In this document: one piece after another, positions 20,367 through 29,701 of the stretch
Layout: every line of letters starts with the position of its first letter
Numbering within the stretch: the stretch's first letter is position 1
NCBI RefSeq assembly: GCF_001436605.1
Contig: NZ_AYZL01000016.1
Location: 62,001-126,000 of the forward strand
Length of the DNA stretch: 64,000 nucleotides
Source of the DNA: Holzapfeliella floricola DSM 23037 = JCM 16512
Lineage (GTDB): Bacteria > Bacillota > Bacilli > Lactobacillales > Lactobacillaceae
Direction of reading: 5' to 3'
Program-made: the position numbers and the translations under genes
Notes under the pieces: model-generated
The model's database searches: none
Told to the model about the DNA's origin: nothing
What the model saw: the letters and a program-made list of their open reading frames with translations, nothing else

Positions 20367-20961
20367 AAACTTCTTGTCTTCCGGTCATTGCACGTTTCAA
20401 TGTTAAGTCATCTGCGTATTCAATATCTGAACCAACGGCAAGTCCACTGGCCAAGCGTGAAACTTTAATCCCCGAAGGCTTGATAAGCTTACTCAAATAC
20501 ATTGCGGTCGCTTCTCCTTCAGAAGAAGAATTCAATGCTAAAATCACTTCTTTAACAGAATGATCTTGCAAGCGCTTAATCAATGATTTGATATTTAAAT
20601 CATCAACAGATACACCATCCATTGGGGAAAGAACCCCATTTAAGACGTGATACAAACCGAAATATTCGCCCATGTTTTCAAATGATAAGATGTCTTTTGG
20701 CTGCTCAACAACCAAAATTGAACTACGATCCACACGTTCATCACGACAAATTTCGCAAGGGTCTTCTTGTGTAATATTACCGCAAATTGAACAATAGTGA
20801 AGTTCTGTTTTAACCTCAACTAAACTTTTCGAAAAGTCTTGAATATCTTCAATTTCCATATTCAATGTAAAAAAAGCTAACCGGGTAGCTGTCTTTTGAC
20901 CGATACCTGGTAGCTTCATATAACTTTCGATTAATTTAGCGATTGGCAAAGGATATTGCAT
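20365..20961 (-). CDS. recR: Recombination protein RecR
   Basis: Works with RecO and RecF to load RecA on gapped DNA. The 198 residues contain the helix-hairpin-helix (LPGIGQKTA, about residues 18-26), a four-cysteine zinc finger (CSICGN and DPCEIC, about 57-72) and a Toprim domain (VVEQPKDI). It follows ebfC by 17 bases in dnaX-ebfC-recR, the standard Bacillota order. Confidence 0.98.
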   Translation of the reverse strand: MQYPLPIAKLIESYMKLPGIGQKTATRLAFFTLNMEIEDIQDFSKSLVEVKTELHYCSICGNITQEDPCEICRDERVDRSSILVVEQPKDILSFENMGEYFGLYHVLNGVLSPMDGVSVDDLNIKSLIKRLQDHSVKEVILALNSSSEGEATAMYLSKLIKPSGIKVSRLASGLAVGSDIEYADDLTLKRAMTGRQEV

Positions 20962-20978
20962 ATCATCGCCTAACTTTC

Positions 20979-21284
20979 TTACATTAATCCTTTAGTATAT
21001 TTACCTAATTTTTGTTCTGTTTCATTATTAATTTGTGTAATCGCTTGGTTAACAGCATCAACAATTAGATCTTGTGCCATATCTGGATCTTCTGGGTCCA
21101 TCACTTCTGGGTTGATTTGTAAATCAACCATTGTCTTGTCACCCTTAAAAGTTGCAACTACATAATCATTTGCTGATTTACCCACAAAATCTTGTTCGTT
21201 TAAAGCATCTTGTGTTTTCTTAACCTCTTTTTGCATTTTTTGCATTTGTTTCATCATGCCGGCCATATTTTTGCCACCCATCAT
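20979..21284 (-). CDS. ebfC: YbaB/EbfC family nucleoid-associated protein
   Basis: Small dimeric DNA-binding protein of the nucleoid. The residues are Met/Gln/Lys-rich at the N terminus ([11 protein letters not shown]) with the family [16 protein letters not shown] segment in the second half. The frame opens at a TTG at 21290, but an AGGAGA site favours the ATG at 21284 (101 residues), with a second ATG immediately after it. It lies between dnaX and recR. Confidence 0.94.
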   Translation of the reverse strand: MMGGKNMAGMMKQMQKMQKEVKKTQDALNEQDFVGKSANDYVVATFKGDKTMVDLQINPEVMDPEDPDMAQDLIVDAVNQAITQINNETEQKLGKYTKGLM

Positions 21285-21299
21285 AAGCAATACATCTCC

Positions 21300-22988
21300 T
21301 TAATCTTTTATTGATATAAATTCTGAACCAAAAAGTTCCTTTGCTTTTGACACAACGTCACTTTCTGATTTCTCTTCTTGTATTTTATCATCTTGTTGCG
21401 AATTTGACGATTTAATTTCACTTTTATGTTTTTTAATAAAGTCTTGTCTCAAAACCGGCCATTCTGCTGTCGGCACCAAAATAATTTGCCTTGATTCTTT
21501 CAGTTCTAGCTCTAAATATCGATTTAAATCGTCTAATAAGCCTTGATCATCTAAAACTTTTTCAAACCAAATATCATATTCAAACGCAATTACAACTTGT
21601 GTTGGACTTGCAGCCACTGGCTTTGAAACTTCCATCATGGCACGCTTTGAAGGTGCAAGTGCTTTGAGAACATCTTTCCACACATCAATGACTTGTTTTA
21701 AGTCACCTTTAGTGGCTGTTCTCAAAACATCATAAACCTGCTGTTGGTAATTATGACGTCGTTTTTTCTCAACAGAGGGCTTTGGTAATTTTGTTGATTG
21801 CGTTGACACTTGCTGAACGGGTTTTGATTTTAATTGTTCAATCTGTTGTATTGCCTGATTCAATTTTTGATTTAACGTGGTTAACTCTTCTTGAATATGA
21901 GCATCTTCAACACCTGTCGCTGGAACATAATTAACTGACTTAACAACAAATACATCCAAGAGCGTTTTTTGTTGCGTACTATATTTTAGATTATTTAGTG
22001 CTTCATTAGCGTATTCAATCATAGCTAATAATTGATTTTGTGAAGTTTCTTGCGCTTTTTGTATTAATTCTGTTGTGTTCGCTTGCTTAATATCTTTTTG
22101 AGCAAGCAACATTGTAGTTAATACATCAATAACTTCTGTTAAAATATTTTTTACAGTAATACCTTTATCTTGTAAATCAGTTGATTCTTGCAAACTTTCT
22201 GTGAGATTTCTATTCAAAATACTAATTAATATCGATTGTACAGCTCTAGTATTGGCATATCCTGTAGTTTCTTCAACCTCTTTAACTGTTACTTGACTAC
22301 CAGAATTAAAAGAAATAATTTGATCTAAAATACTTAATGCATCACGCATTCCACCATCAGAAACTTTTGCAATCATTGCAACTGCTTCTGAGTCATAATC
22401 AATTTCCATATCCTCTAACACTTCAATCAAGTGATTAGTAATTGTTTTGACTTGTAAATTTTTAAAAATAAATTTTTGAGTTCTTGAAATAATAGTTGCT
22501 GGAACTTTTTGTAGTTCGGTTGTTGCCAAAATAAATATAACGTGTTCAGGTGGCTCCTCAAGTGTTTTCAATAGTGCATTAAATGCCCCCATTGAAAGCA
22601 TATGAACCTCATCAATAATATACACTTTATATTGGCCTTGTGAGGGTGCATACTTCACTTTATCACGAATATCTCGAATTTCATCTACACCATTATTGGA
22701 TGCGGCATCAATTTCAAGCAAGTCATTCAAACTTCCATTATCTGAAGCTATGCAATTTTCACAGTGATTACAAGGTTCACCGTCTATTAAATTCGTACAA
22801 TTAACAGCTTTAGCTAAAATTTTAGCACAACTCGTTTTTCCAGTTCCACGTGGACCTGAAAATAAATAAGCGTGACTGACTTTATCAGCTGTTAATGCAT
22901 TTTTTAAAGTTTGGGTAATAACTTCTTGTCCTATGACATCTTTAAATTGACGTGGACGCCATGTTCGGTATAAAGCTTGATAACTCAT
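21300..22988 (-). CDS. dnaX: DNA polymerase III subunits gamma/tau
   Basis: Motor of the replicative clamp loader. The 562 residues carry Walker A GPRGTGKT (about 45-52), a zinc module (CTNLIDGEPCNHCENC), Walker B IIDEVHML, sensor-1 SRTQKF and the C-terminal tau-type domain that contacts DnaE/DnaC. Length and intact frame suggest only the full form is made; I did not identify a programmed frameshift site. Followed by ebfC and recR, preceded by the SRP RNA gene and a terminator. Confidence 0.97.
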   Translation of the reverse strand: MSYQALYRTWRPRQFKDVIGQEVITQTLKNALTADKVSHAYLFSGPRGTGKTSCAKILAKAVNCTNLIDGEPCNHCENCIASDNGSLNDLLEIDAASNNGVDEIRDIRDKVKYAPSQGQYKVYIIDEVHMLSMGAFNALLKTLEEPPEHVIFILATTELQKVPATIISRTQKFIFKNLQVKTITNHLIEVLEDMEIDYDSEAVAMIAKVSDGGMRDALSILDQIISFNSGSQVTVKEVEETTGYANTRAVQSILISILNRNLTESLQESTDLQDKGITVKNILTEVIDVLTTMLLAQKDIKQANTTELIQKAQETSQNQLLAMIEYANEALNNLKYSTQQKTLLDVFVVKSVNYVPATGVEDAHIQEELTTLNQKLNQAIQQIEQLKSKPVQQVSTQSTKLPKPSVEKKRRHNYQQQVYDVLRTATKGDLKQVIDVWKDVLKALAPSKRAMMEVSKPVAASPTQVVIAFEYDIWFEKVLDDQGLLDDLNRYLELELKESRQIILVPTAEWPVLRQDFIKKHKSEIKSSNSQQDDKIQEEKSESDVVSKAKELFGSEFISIKD

Positions 22989-23004
22989 AATTCCCCTCTT
23001 TACG

Positions 23005-23037
23005 TAAAAAACTCATAGCCAATACGGCTATGAGTTT
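23005..23037 (-). terminator. Terminator between the SRP RNA gene and dnaX
   Basis: Perfect 12-bp stem AAACTCATAGCC/GGCTATGAGTTT with a 5-base loop and T run on the minus strand. Confidence 0.88.
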
Positions 23038-23052
23038 GTTATATTTTCATTA

Positions 23053-23132
23053 AAAGGCACATGCTACCACAAACTTAGTGCTGCTTTCTTCCGAACCTGA
23101 CACGATTCATAAGGATAACATTGCCTAAGGCC
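23053..23132 (-). ncRNA. scr: Signal recognition particle RNA (small bacterial form)
   Basis: The minus strand holds the diagnostic domain IV hairpin GTGTCAGG-TTCGGAAG-AAAGCAGCAC that binds Ffh, and the flanks pair into a longer rod (AGGCAATGTTATCC with GGTAGCATGTGCCT). This gives a short 4.5S-type RNA of about 80-100 nt; the exact ends are approximate. Located between tadA and dnaX, the same place as B. subtilis scr, and followed by a terminator. Confidence 0.93.
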
Positions 23133-23148
23133 CTACGGCCAATATCTA

Positions 23149-23658
23149 TCATAACGTATCTGCATTATTTTTTCTACCTTTTTTCAGAAGTTTTTGACGT
23201 TTTCTGATATCTTGAAAAAAGGTTTTTAAAATTTGCTTCCCTTGGTCTAAATACAAACCACCATAAGCTCTTGGATGATGATTAAGTTTTTCAACAGCAA
23301 ACAAATCAAGCACCGATCCGCAAGCACCTGCTTTAGGATCAAAAGCTGAATAGTAAACTGTTTCTATTCGACTATTGATGATGGCACCAGCACACATTGG
23401 ACAAGGTTCTAATGTTACAAATAACTGACAACCTTCTAGCCGCCAACTATTTAAATACTCACAAGCCATTCTTATAGCAGTTGTCTCAGCATGCAAGGTA
23501 GCATCTTGCTTTTCTTCACGCTCATTATGACCTGTACCAATAATTTGGCTGTCTTTAACAACTACCGCGCCAATGGGAACTTCGTCTTTTTGACGTGCTT
23601 TTTCGGCTTCACTAAAAGCGGCTTGCATAAATATTTGCTTATCTTCTTTTGAAATCAT
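23149..23658 (-). CDS. tadA: tRNA-specific adenosine deaminase TadA
   Basis: Converts A34 to inosine in the arginine tRNA anticodon ACG. The 169 residues have the zinc deaminase motifs HAETTAI (about residues 57-63; His and catalytic Glu) and EPCPMCAGA (about 88-96). The ATG overlaps the end of the upstream methyltransferase by 4 bases (ATGA), suggesting coupled translation. Upstream of the SRP RNA gene. Confidence 0.97.
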   Translation of the reverse strand: MISKEDKQIFMQAAFSEAEKARQKDEVPIGAVVVKDSQIIGTGHNEREEKQDATLHAETTAIRMACEYLNSWRLEGCQLFVTLEPCPMCAGAIINSRIETVYYSAFDPKAGACGSVLDLFAVEKLNHHPRAYGGLYLDQGKQILKTFFQDIRKRQKLLKKGRKNNADTL

Positions 23659-24266
23659 CTAGCTTCCTTCACCGCTTGTAAAATGTAATATCCCTTATCT
23701 TTAGCGACAACTTTCACATTTCCAAAAGTTTCTTGCATTAGTTTTTTAGCAGATGGTGCCCCTTGTTTCTTTTGTAAAACTGCCCATAATTGACCACCTT
23801 CAACTAAATAATTGAACGCATCTTTAAGCATTGTTGAAACGACTGTTTTACCTGCACGAATCGGCGGATTTGTGGCAATAGCGGCAAACTTTCCCTCAAC
23901 ATTATCATAACAGCTAGATTCATAAATTTTAACGTTGTCAATTTGATTAGTTTTAGCATTTTCACTAGCTAGTTGTAAACTTCTCTCATTAACATCAACC
24001 ATATGAACTAAGTAGTCTGGAAAAGTTTTAGCTAAGTAAAGGCCCATTGGACCATAGCCTGTACCTAAATCAAGCCAATCACCTGAAACGATTTCAGCTG
24101 ACTGCGTGATTGCTTTAAGTAAAGCTAAAGAACCATAGTCAATTCTATTTTTTGAAAACACACCATTATCAGTTTTAAATTTTAGATGCTCATCATTTAA
24201 CTCTAATGACACTTCTTGATAGTGGTGATCTGATGTAGGTGCTTGGGTAAAGTATTGTTCTTCCAT
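23655..24266 (-). CDS. RsmC-like class I SAM methyltransferase (YbxB-type)
   Basis: Probable rRNA guanine-N2 methyltransferase. The 203 residues show the SAM-binding LDLGTGYGPMGLYLAKT motif (about residues 61-77) and the catalytic NPPIRAGK (about 133-140), the NPPF-type signature of RsmC/RlmG enzymes. The length fits the single-domain YbxB form, which in B. subtilis lies just after rplL. Here it also follows rplL, past a terminator, but leads into tadA rather than rpoB. The target nucleotide is not proven. Confidence 0.88.
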   Translation of the reverse strand: MEEQYFTQAPTSDHHYQEVSLELNDEHLKFKTDNGVFSKNRIDYGSLALLKAITQSAEIVSGDWLDLGTGYGPMGLYLAKTFPDYLVHMVDVNERSLQLASENAKTNQIDNVKIYESSCYDNVEGKFAAIATNPPIRAGKTVVSTMLKDAFNYLVEGGQLWAVLQKKQGAPSAKKLMQETFGNVKVVAKDKGYYILQAVKEAR

Positions 24267-24309
24267 TTCTTTGCCTCGATTGCTTTTTACTTAATTTTAT
24301 AGTGAATAA

Positions 24310-24344
24310 AAAAAAGATGCAATCATTAAGATTGCATCTTTTTT
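24310..24344 (-). terminator. Terminator after rplL
   Basis: Perfect 14-bp stem AAAAAAGATGCAAT/ATTGCATCTTTTTT with a 7-base loop, 13 bases beyond the rplL stop. Confidence 0.9.
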
Positions 24345-24357
24345 GAGAAACGAACAA

Positions 24358-24726
24358 TTATTTAAGAGTAATTGATGCGCCAACTTCTTCAAGTTTAGCT
24401 TTCATTTCGTCAGCTGCTTCTTTGTCAGCACCTTCTTTAACGATTGAAGGAGCACCATCTACAAGACCTTTAGCATCTTTCAAGCCAAGACCTGTGATTT
24501 CACGAACTGCTTTGATAACTTTAACTTTTTCGCCACCAACTTCAGTTAGTTCAACGTCAAATTCTGTTTGTTCTGCAGCAGCATCGCCACCAGCAGCAGC
24601 ACCAGCAGCAACAGGAGCAGCAGCTGTAACGCCAAATTCTTCTTCAATTGCTTTAACTAGGTCGTTTAGTTCAAGAACACTAGCTTCTTTAATTTGGTCA
24701 ATGATTTTTTGTGTATCTAAAGCCAT
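24358..24726 (-). CDS. rplL: 50S ribosomal protein L7/L12
   Basis: Forms the stalk that recruits translation factors. The 122 residues have an N-terminal dimerisation helix pair, an Ala/Gly hinge (about residues 34-50) and a C-terminal factor-binding domain ending EVGASITLK. Second gene of rplJ-rplL; the L10 leader upstream of rplJ controls both. Confidence 0.99.
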   Translation of the reverse strand: MALDTQKIIDQIKEASVLELNDLVKAIEEEFGVTAAAPVAAGAAAGGDAAAEQTEFDVELTEVGGEKVKVIKAVREITGLGLKDAKGLVDGAPSIVKEGADKEAADEMKAKLEEVGASITLK

Positions 24727-24776
24727 TTTATTTCCTCCGAATGAATAATAATTAGTCTAAATTATTTTTAATTTAA

Positions 24777-25286
24777 TTAAGCGGCTGAACCATCATCATC
24801 TTTTGATTCTGCAACGTTCTTAACCGCATAAGCAAAGTTGCGAACAGGTGCTTGAAGCACTGATAACAACATTGATAGTAGGCCATCGTGACCTGGTAAT
24901 TGTGAAATTTCTTGAATTTGTTCAAGAGATGCAACAGTACCTTCGATAACTCCACCTTTAATTTCAAGAGGTTCGATATCTTTAGCGTACTTAGCGATAA
25001 TACGTGCAGGGGCTACAGCATCATCGTTAGAGAATGCTACAGCAGTAGGACCTGTGAAAGTTTCATCAAGACCTTCGTAACCTGCTTTATCAGCTGCACG
25101 ACGTAAAATTGTGTTTTTAACAACTTTCATTTCTACGCCATTTTCACGTAATTCGCGACGCATATTTGTTACTTGGTCAACATTTAGACCTAAGTAGTCG
25201 ATGATAACAACAGAAGTTGCTTGGTTGAATTTTTCAACAATTTCATCAACTAATAGCGCTTTTTTAGCAATAGCTGCTTCACTCAT
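24777..25286 (-). CDS. rplJ: 50S ribosomal protein L10
   Basis: Anchors L7/L12 dimers to 23S rRNA. The 169 residues from the ATG at 25286 begin [16 protein letters not shown]; the frame also opens at a GTG at 25295, but that codon is part of the GAGGTG ribosome site. The C-terminal helix that binds L12 is present. Preceded by an L10 leader RNA. Confidence 0.98.
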   Translation of the reverse strand: MSEAAIAKKALLVDEIVEKFNQATSVVIIDYLGLNVDQVTNMRRELRENGVEMKVVKNTILRRAADKAGYEGLDETFTGPTAVAFSNDDAVAPARIIAKYAKDIEPLEIKGGVIEGTVASLEQIQEISQLPGHDGLLSMLLSVLQAPVRNFAYAVKNVAESKDDDGSAA

Positions 25287-25295
25287 TTGTTTCAC

Positions 25296-25450
25296 CTCAC
25301 TCTATTCCAAAATTTATATTATGATTTTTATCTACCATATTAGAAAGACTCCATACCAAAAAAGTATGGAGTCAAAACTCACATCATTTTCTGGCCTCAG
25401 CGGGAAATTAAGATAGATAATCTATCACCCGAGTCTTAGGTAGAAATCAT
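25296..25450 (-). promoter_or_regulatory. L10 leader (autoregulatory RNA)
   Basis: The rplJ 5' leader resembles the Bacillota L10 leader: ACCTAAGACTCGGGTGA near its 5' end (25431-25442 holds its first part), a purine-rich CCGCTGAGGCCAGA segment that is the presumed L10/L12 binding kink-turn region, and then a GACTCCATAC/GTATGGAGTC hairpin (25347-25373) usable as an attenuator. Inferred from resemblance to the family. Confidence 0.8.
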
Positions 25451-25456
25451 AACTAC

Positions 25457-25486
25457 AGTATAGCTTAATTAATGACTTGTTGTCAA
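25457..25486 (-). promoter_or_regulatory. Promoter of rplJ-rplL
   Basis: Minus strand: consensus -35 TTGACA (25481-25486), 18-base spacer, -10 TATACT (25457-25462), directly after rplA. Confidence 0.8.
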
Positions 25487-25494
25487 TTGGTTAA

Positions 25495-26181
25495 TTAAGC
25501 GTTTGGGTTCAAGTGAACACCTGGTGTAAATGTTGAAGTTACAGAAACGCTAGTTACGTATTGTCCTTTAGCTGATGCTGGACGAGCACGTAAAATAACG
25601 TCATTTAATGCGTTAAAGTTTTCAACAAGTTTTTCATCTGAGAATGAAACTTTACCGATTGGTGCGTGGATTAAACCAGCTTTATCAACACGGTATGTTA
25701 CTTGTCCAGCTTTAACGTTGTTAACTGCAGTTTCAACATCCATTGTAACTGTACCAGTTTTAGGGTTAGGCATTAAACCTTTAGGTCCAAGTACACGACC
25801 TAACGGTCCAACTTTGGCCATCATTTGAGGTGTGGCAACCACAACGTCAAAATCTAACCATCCGTCTTGGATGCGTTCTACTAAATCATCAGAACCTACA
25901 ACGTCTGCACCTGCAGCTTCTGCAGCTTTAGCTTGTTCACCTTCGGCGAATACAATAACACGTTGAGTTTTACCTGTTCCGTTTGGAAGAACAAGGGCTC
26001 CACGAATTTGTTGATCAGCTTGTCTTGGATCAACGTTTAAGTTATATGCAACTTCAACAGTTGCGTCAAATTTTGCGTAATCCATTTCTTTTGTTAAAGA
26101 AACAGCTTCTTCGATTGAGTATTGTTTGCTTGAATCAACTTTTTTCAAAGCTTCAATATATTTTTTTCCATGCTTTGGCAT
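25495..26181 (-). CDS. rplA: 50S ribosomal protein L1
   Basis: Forms the mobile L1 stalk near the E site; in many bacteria it also represses its own rplK-rplA message. The 228 residues from the ATG at 26181 begin [15 protein letters not shown]. The frame extends to a TTG at 26199, but the extra codons encode the AAGGAGG ribosome site. The conserved [14 protein letters not shown] loop is present. Second gene after rplK. Confidence 0.98.
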   Translation of the reverse strand: MPKHGKKYIEALKKVDSSKQYSIEEAVSLTKEMDYAKFDATVEVAYNLNVDPRQADQQIRGALVLPNGTGKTQRVIVFAEGEQAKAAEAAGADVVGSDDLVERIQDGWLDFDVVVATPQMMAKVGPLGRVLGPKGLMPNPKTGTVTMDVETAVNNVKAGQVTYRVDKAGLIHAPIGKVSFSDEKLVENFNALNDVILRARPASAKGQYVTSVSVTSTFTPGVHLNPNA

Positions 26182-26272
26182 GTGTTTTCCTCCTTGCAAA
26201 TGTGGTCATCGGATTTGTAATCCTCCCACTTGATTTGTTAACTTTCATTAACAATCCGACGCTGTCTTGAAA

Positions 26273-26698
26273 TTAGTCTTTTACAACAAATCCCATACTT
26301 CTAGCAGTACCTTCAACCATGCGCATAGCTGCTTCGACATCAGCAGCGTTTAGGTCTTGCATTTTTGTTTCAGCGATTTCTCTAACTTGATCTTTTGTAA
26401 CTTCAGCGACTTTGTTTTTGTTTGGTTCGCCTGAACCTTTAGCTACTCCGGCTGCTTTAGTTAATAAAACAGCTGCTGGAGGAGTTTTTGTAACAAAATC
26501 GAATGAACGATCTTCATAAACTGTAATCACAACAGGAATAATCATTCCTTGTTGGTCAGCAGTTCTTGCGTTGAAATCCTTTGTGAAACCAACAATGTTG
26601 ATCCCAGCTTGCCCTAGAGCAGGTCCAACTGGGGGAGCAGGAGTTGCTTGTCCTGCAGGAATTTGTAATTTTACAATGTTTGCGACTTTTTTTGCCAC
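26273..26698 (-). CDS. rplK: 50S ribosomal protein L11
   Basis: Binds the GTPase-associated rRNA and takes part in factor binding and the stringent response. The start is a GTG at 26698, giving 141 residues (the family standard) beginning (M)[15 protein letters not shown], with GAGGAGG about 10 bases before it. A longer frame to 26758 is open but only covers the leader. The proline-rich [13 protein letters not shown] segment is intact. Confidence 0.98.
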   Translation of the reverse strand: MAKKVANIVKLQIPAGQATPAPPVGPALGQAGINIVGFTKDFNARTADQQGMIIPVVITVYEDRSFDFVTKTPPAAVLLTKAAGVAKGSGEPNKNKVAEVTKDQVREIAETKMQDLNAADVEAAMRMVEGTARSMGFVVKD

Positions 26699-26779
26699 GT
26701 GACATACCTCCTCAAGTCCGTGTGTGGTTATAGTGGGGATGTATATTTCCCCTCCCACATATACTAAACATACTTGACT

Positions 26780-26808
26780 AACATAACACTAAAATGTCAT
26801 CTTTGCAA
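26780..26808 (-). promoter_or_regulatory. Promoter of rplK-rplA
   Basis: Minus strand: -35 TTGCAA (26803-26808), 17-base spacer, -10 TATGTT (26780-26785). The leader that follows contains a small GGGG/CCCC hairpin. Confidence 0.55.
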
Positions 26809-26825
26809 GTCTAATTTTATTTTAA

Positions 26826-27365
26826 CTAGAATTTTTCTACTTGATTGAAGTCTAGTTCGGTATCGGTTTCACGACCAAACATTTCAACCTCAACATGCAA
26901 TTTGAACTTTTCACGATCAACTTCCACAATTTTACCTGCCATACCTTCAAAGGCACCTTCTTTGATAGAAACTGTTTCGCCAATTTCAAAGTCTTCTTCA
27001 CTATAGCGAGTTGTGGCACCCATGTGTTTCAAGATATGTTCAATTTCCTCATCAAGTAGTGGAGCTGGTTTGCTTCCAGCACCGTGACTACCAACGAACC
27101 CTGTCACACCGGGAGTATTTCTAACAACGAACCAAGATTGATCTGACATAACCATTTCAACTAAAACATATCCAGGGAAAGTCTTTTCCATTTCAACTTT
27201 TCCGCTGTCTTCTTGATCGTAACTTTTTTCTTCAGGAACTGCAACTCTAAAAATATGCTTTTCCATTCCCATAGTTTGAGCACGAGATTCTAAGTTAGCT
27301 TTGACTTTATTTTCATATCCTGAATAAGTATGCAAGACATACCACTTTTTTTCATGTGATTCCAT
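26826..27365 (-). CDS. nusG: Transcription termination/antitermination protein NusG
   Basis: RNA polymerase clamp-binding elongation factor. The 179 residues from the ATG at 27365 begin MESHEKKWYVLHTYSGYENKV, with an AAGGAG site upstream; the frame runs on to 27416 but without support. The N-terminal NGN domain and C-terminal KOW motif (VSIKEGAFEGMAGKIVEVD, about residues 123-141) are both present. Downstream of secE, past a hairpin. Confidence 0.98.
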   Translation of the reverse strand: MESHEKKWYVLHTYSGYENKVKANLESRAQTMGMEKHIFRVAVPEEKSYDQEDSGKVEMEKTFPGYVLVEMVMSDQSWFVVRNTPGVTGFVGSHGAGSKPAPLLDEEIEHILKHMGATTRYSEEDFEIGETVSIKEGAFEGMAGKIVEVDREKFKLHVEVEMFGRETDTELDFNQVEKF

Positions 27366-27392
27366 AGTGAGTTTACTCCTTAATTTTTTGCA

Positions 27393-27424
27393 AAATAAAA
27401 AATCCCCATACAGCATGGAGATTT
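27393..27424 (-). terminator. Hairpin between secE and nusG
   Basis: AATCTCCAT pairs with ATGGGGATT (one G-U) and is followed by T runs on the minus strand. It may be partial, with readthrough into nusG. Confidence 0.65.
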
Positions 27425-27469
27425 ATCGGCGATTTGAGTATATCAAATATTTAAGATTTTGACAATCGA

Positions 27470-27637
27470 TTAAAAGATTGAAGTCATTAGTGAGCCAAAT
27501 GCCCAATCTAACAGCCCTAAATAAACAGCAAACATCACTGTTGTCGAAATAACAACCCATGTGTCATGGCGATTTTCTTTAAGTGTAGGCCATGATACTA
27601 ATTTCATTTCAGCAAAAACACTCTTCAAAAATTTCAT
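27470..27637 (-). CDS. secE: Preprotein translocase subunit SecE
   Basis: Single-span subunit of the SecYEG channel. The 55 residues from the ATG at 27637 begin MKFLKSVFAEMKLVSWPT, with the conserved amphipathic KLVSWPT helix followed by one membrane segment (about residues 27-50). AGGAGC precedes this ATG; the open frame further upstream overlaps rpmG and is not used. Usual order rpmG-secE-nusG. Confidence 0.97.
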   Translation of the reverse strand: MKFLKSVFAEMKLVSWPTLKENRHDTWVVISTTVMFAVYLGLLDWAFGSLMTSIF

Positions 27638-27645
27638 AATAGCTC

Positions 27646-27795
27646 CTATCTTGTTTCCTTGTGCAAAGTATGTTTTCCACAATGTTTACAAAACTTTTTA
27701 ACTTCTAGACGCTCTGTGCGATTTTTATTTTCAGACACTGTGTAATTGCGTGATCCACAATCAACACAGGCCAACGCTACTTTTCTTAATGGCAT
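27646..27795 (-). CDS. rpmG: 50S ribosomal protein L33 (zinc form)
   Basis: The 49-residue frame begins [18 protein letters not shown] and has two CxxC pairs (CVDC, CKHC), the zinc-binding form of L33. It ends in KHTLHKETR. An AGGAGAAAA ribosome site precedes the ATG. Eight bases separate it from secE. Confidence 0.96.
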   Translation of the reverse strand: MPLRKVALACVDCGSRNYTVSENKNRTERLEVKKFCKHCGKHTLHKETR

Positions 27796-27871
27796 AATTT
27801 TCTCCTTAATAAGTCATTATAACAATAGCAAAAACTATTTTTAAAGTCAAAGTAAAGTCATATTTCCAAAC

Positions 27872-27905
27872 AAAAAAACTAAACAAAATTGTTTAGTCTT
27901 TTTGA
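27872..27905 (-). terminator. Terminator after the amino acid permease
   Basis: AAAGACTAAAC pairs with GTTTAGTTTTTTT on the minus strand, overlapping the permease stop codon. Confidence 0.75.
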
Positions 27906-29290
27906 ACTTTACTATTATGACGACCGTATGTGAAGTATATAATCAACCCAAGTACAAACCAAATACCAAATACTTGCCAAGTTAAGGCTTTAAGTTGTGA
28001 CATTAAGAATAGACAAGCTAAAAATGAAACAACTGGTAATACAGGATAAAATGGTGCTTTAAATGGATGATCTAACTGATCGTATTGTTTGGAATTACGT
28101 AAGAAGATAATTCCAATTGAAACTGTTGCAAAAGCAAACAAAGTCCCAATATTTACCAACTCAGTAATTTTATCTAGCGGAATAAATGTTGCAAAAATAG
28201 CAGCAACAACTGTAAAAATAACAGTATTAGTTACAGGAACGTGTGTCTTTGGGTTAACTTTTGATAATGATTTTGGTAGTAATCCATCACGACTAATTGC
28301 AAAAATCAAACGAGTTCCACCATAGGCCATTACAAGTAACACCGTTGTCATACCTGCAACTGCTCCCAATGAAACAATTCCAGAAATCCAATTTTGGTTA
28401 ATAAATTGTAATGCAAATGCAACTGGATCCCCTACATTTAGTTGTGTGTAATGAACTACACCTACTAAAACAATTGCAACTGCTGCATACAATGCTGAAG
28501 CAACAACTAAACTTGAGATAATTCCAATTGGCATATCTCTTTTGGGATTTTTAACTTCTTCAGCTGCTGTTGAAACAGCGTCAAACCCGATATAAGCATA
28601 AAAGGCAATAGCTGCACCAGATAAAACACCTGAAAAACCAAATGGCATTGCTGGAGAGTAGTTTTCAGGTTTTACATAAAATACGGCAACTGCTACGAAT
28701 AAAACAATCACCGCAATTTTAATGAACACCATAATTTCATTAATTTTAGTTGATTCTCTCAAACCTAGGCTTAGTAAGAATCCAATCACCAAAATAACTA
28801 GACCTGCTACAATATTTCCACCACCATGACCATTTTCATATGCTTGTGTTAGAAATCCCGGCAAGTGAATCGAAAACCCACTTAACAGATTTTGAAAATA
28901 AGATGACCAACTAACTGCCACTGATGAAACTGCAAATAAATACTCCGATATTAGCGACCAACCAATAATCCAAGCGACAATTTCACCAAAAACAACATAT
29001 ACATATGTATAAGCACTACCAGCAAGTGGAATCGTTGAAGCAAACTCTGAATAACATAAAGCTGCTAAAGCACATACCACAGCCGCAATAATAAATGATA
29101 AATAGGCACTTGGGCCAGCATGAAGTGCTGCAATAATACCAGGTGTAATAAAAATACCAGCACCAACAACAGCTCCAACCCCCATAGAAGTCAATCCTAG
29201 AGCGCCTAATGTTTTTTCTAATTTACTATGTTTAACTTGATCTAAGTCAACTGTCCGCTTTTTGAACAGCCCCTGAACAAAATTACTCAT
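27893..29290 (-). CDS. APC-superfamily amino acid permease (CAT type)
   Basis: Membrane transporter of 465 residues with about 12 hydrophobic segments. N-terminal signatures GLTSMGVGAVVGAGIFITPG (about residues 30-49) and IAFYAYIGFDAVSTAAEE (about 230-247) are typical of the cationic amino acid transporter group (YfnA-like). The start is the ATG at 29290 with a GGTGA site; the frame is open to 29377 without a good site. It sits between sigH and rpmG, where B. subtilis has no such gene, so it is a local insertion. Its substrate is not readable from sequence. Confidence 0.88.
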   Translation of the reverse strand: MSNFVQGLFKKRTVDLDQVKHSKLEKTLGALGLTSMGVGAVVGAGIFITPGIIAALHAGPSAYLSFIIAAVVCALAALCYSEFASTIPLAGSAYTYVYVVFGEIVAWIIGWSLISEYLFAVSSVAVSWSSYFQNLLSGFSIHLPGFLTQAYENGHGGGNIVAGLVILVIGFLLSLGLRESTKINEIMVFIKIAVIVLFVAVAVFYVKPENYSPAMPFGFSGVLSGAAIAFYAYIGFDAVSTAAEEVKNPKRDMPIGIISSLVVASALYAAVAIVLVGVVHYTQLNVGDPVAFALQFINQNWISGIVSLGAVAGMTTVLLVMAYGGTRLIFAISRDGLLPKSLSKVNPKTHVPVTNTVIFTVVAAIFATFIPLDKITELVNIGTLFAFATVSIGIIFLRNSKQYDQLDHPFKAPFYPVLPVVSFLACLFLMSQLKALTWQVFGIWFVLGLIIYFTYGRHNSKVQKD

Positions 29291-29377
29291 GTACTTCACC
29301 GTCTTTCTTTTGTCGAAAATTAGATATAGATTAAATTCTATCTTATTTTTAACATCCTGACAAGACAAAAATGACAC

Positions 29378-29412
29378 AAAAAAAGAGCTGTCAACTTATG
29401 ACAACTCTTCTT
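29378..29412 (-). terminator. Terminator after the 72-residue protein gene
   Basis: AGAGTTGTCA pairs with TGACAGCTCT (one G-U) with a short loop and T-rich end on the minus strand. Confidence 0.8.
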
Positions 29413-29421
29413 AAACAAATC

Positions 29422-29640
29422 TTATTTCAAATGAGATTCGATAAATTCTTTGATTTTTGAATCTTCACAGTCCATAAATGGACGCATTTTTGATTCTGTC
29501 TCCAATGTGTTCTTGTTATTGTGGTCCATGAAGTAGTCCCATAGGGCATCTCTTACAGGGATGTCGCTAGTACTCCAATCAAATGCATCAGACATCTTTG
29601 TGTCCAATAATAATTTTTGATCAACATATGCAGTTGCCAT
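29422..29640 (-). CDS. Small acidic protein of unknown function
   Basis: I do not recognise this 72-residue protein. It is soluble, rich in Asp/Lys and aromatic residues, with no membrane or signal segment and no cysteine pair. A strong AGGAGG ribosome site 7 bases before the ATG and a good terminator just downstream argue that it is a real gene. It lies between sigH and the amino acid permease. Confidence 0.7.
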   Translation of the reverse strand: MATAYVDQKLLLDTKMSDAFDWSTSDIPVRDALWDYFMDHNNKNTLETESKMRPFMDCEDSKIKEFIESHLK

Positions 29641-29701
29641 AGTAACTACCTCCTATTTATTTTTACATTCTTAGTGTAGTTCCACTCTCCTAAAAATACA
29701 A

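Noticed and set aside
25983-26270. 95-codon plus-strand frame opposite rplA
   Set aside because: Antisense shadow of rplA and its leader, with no start signals.
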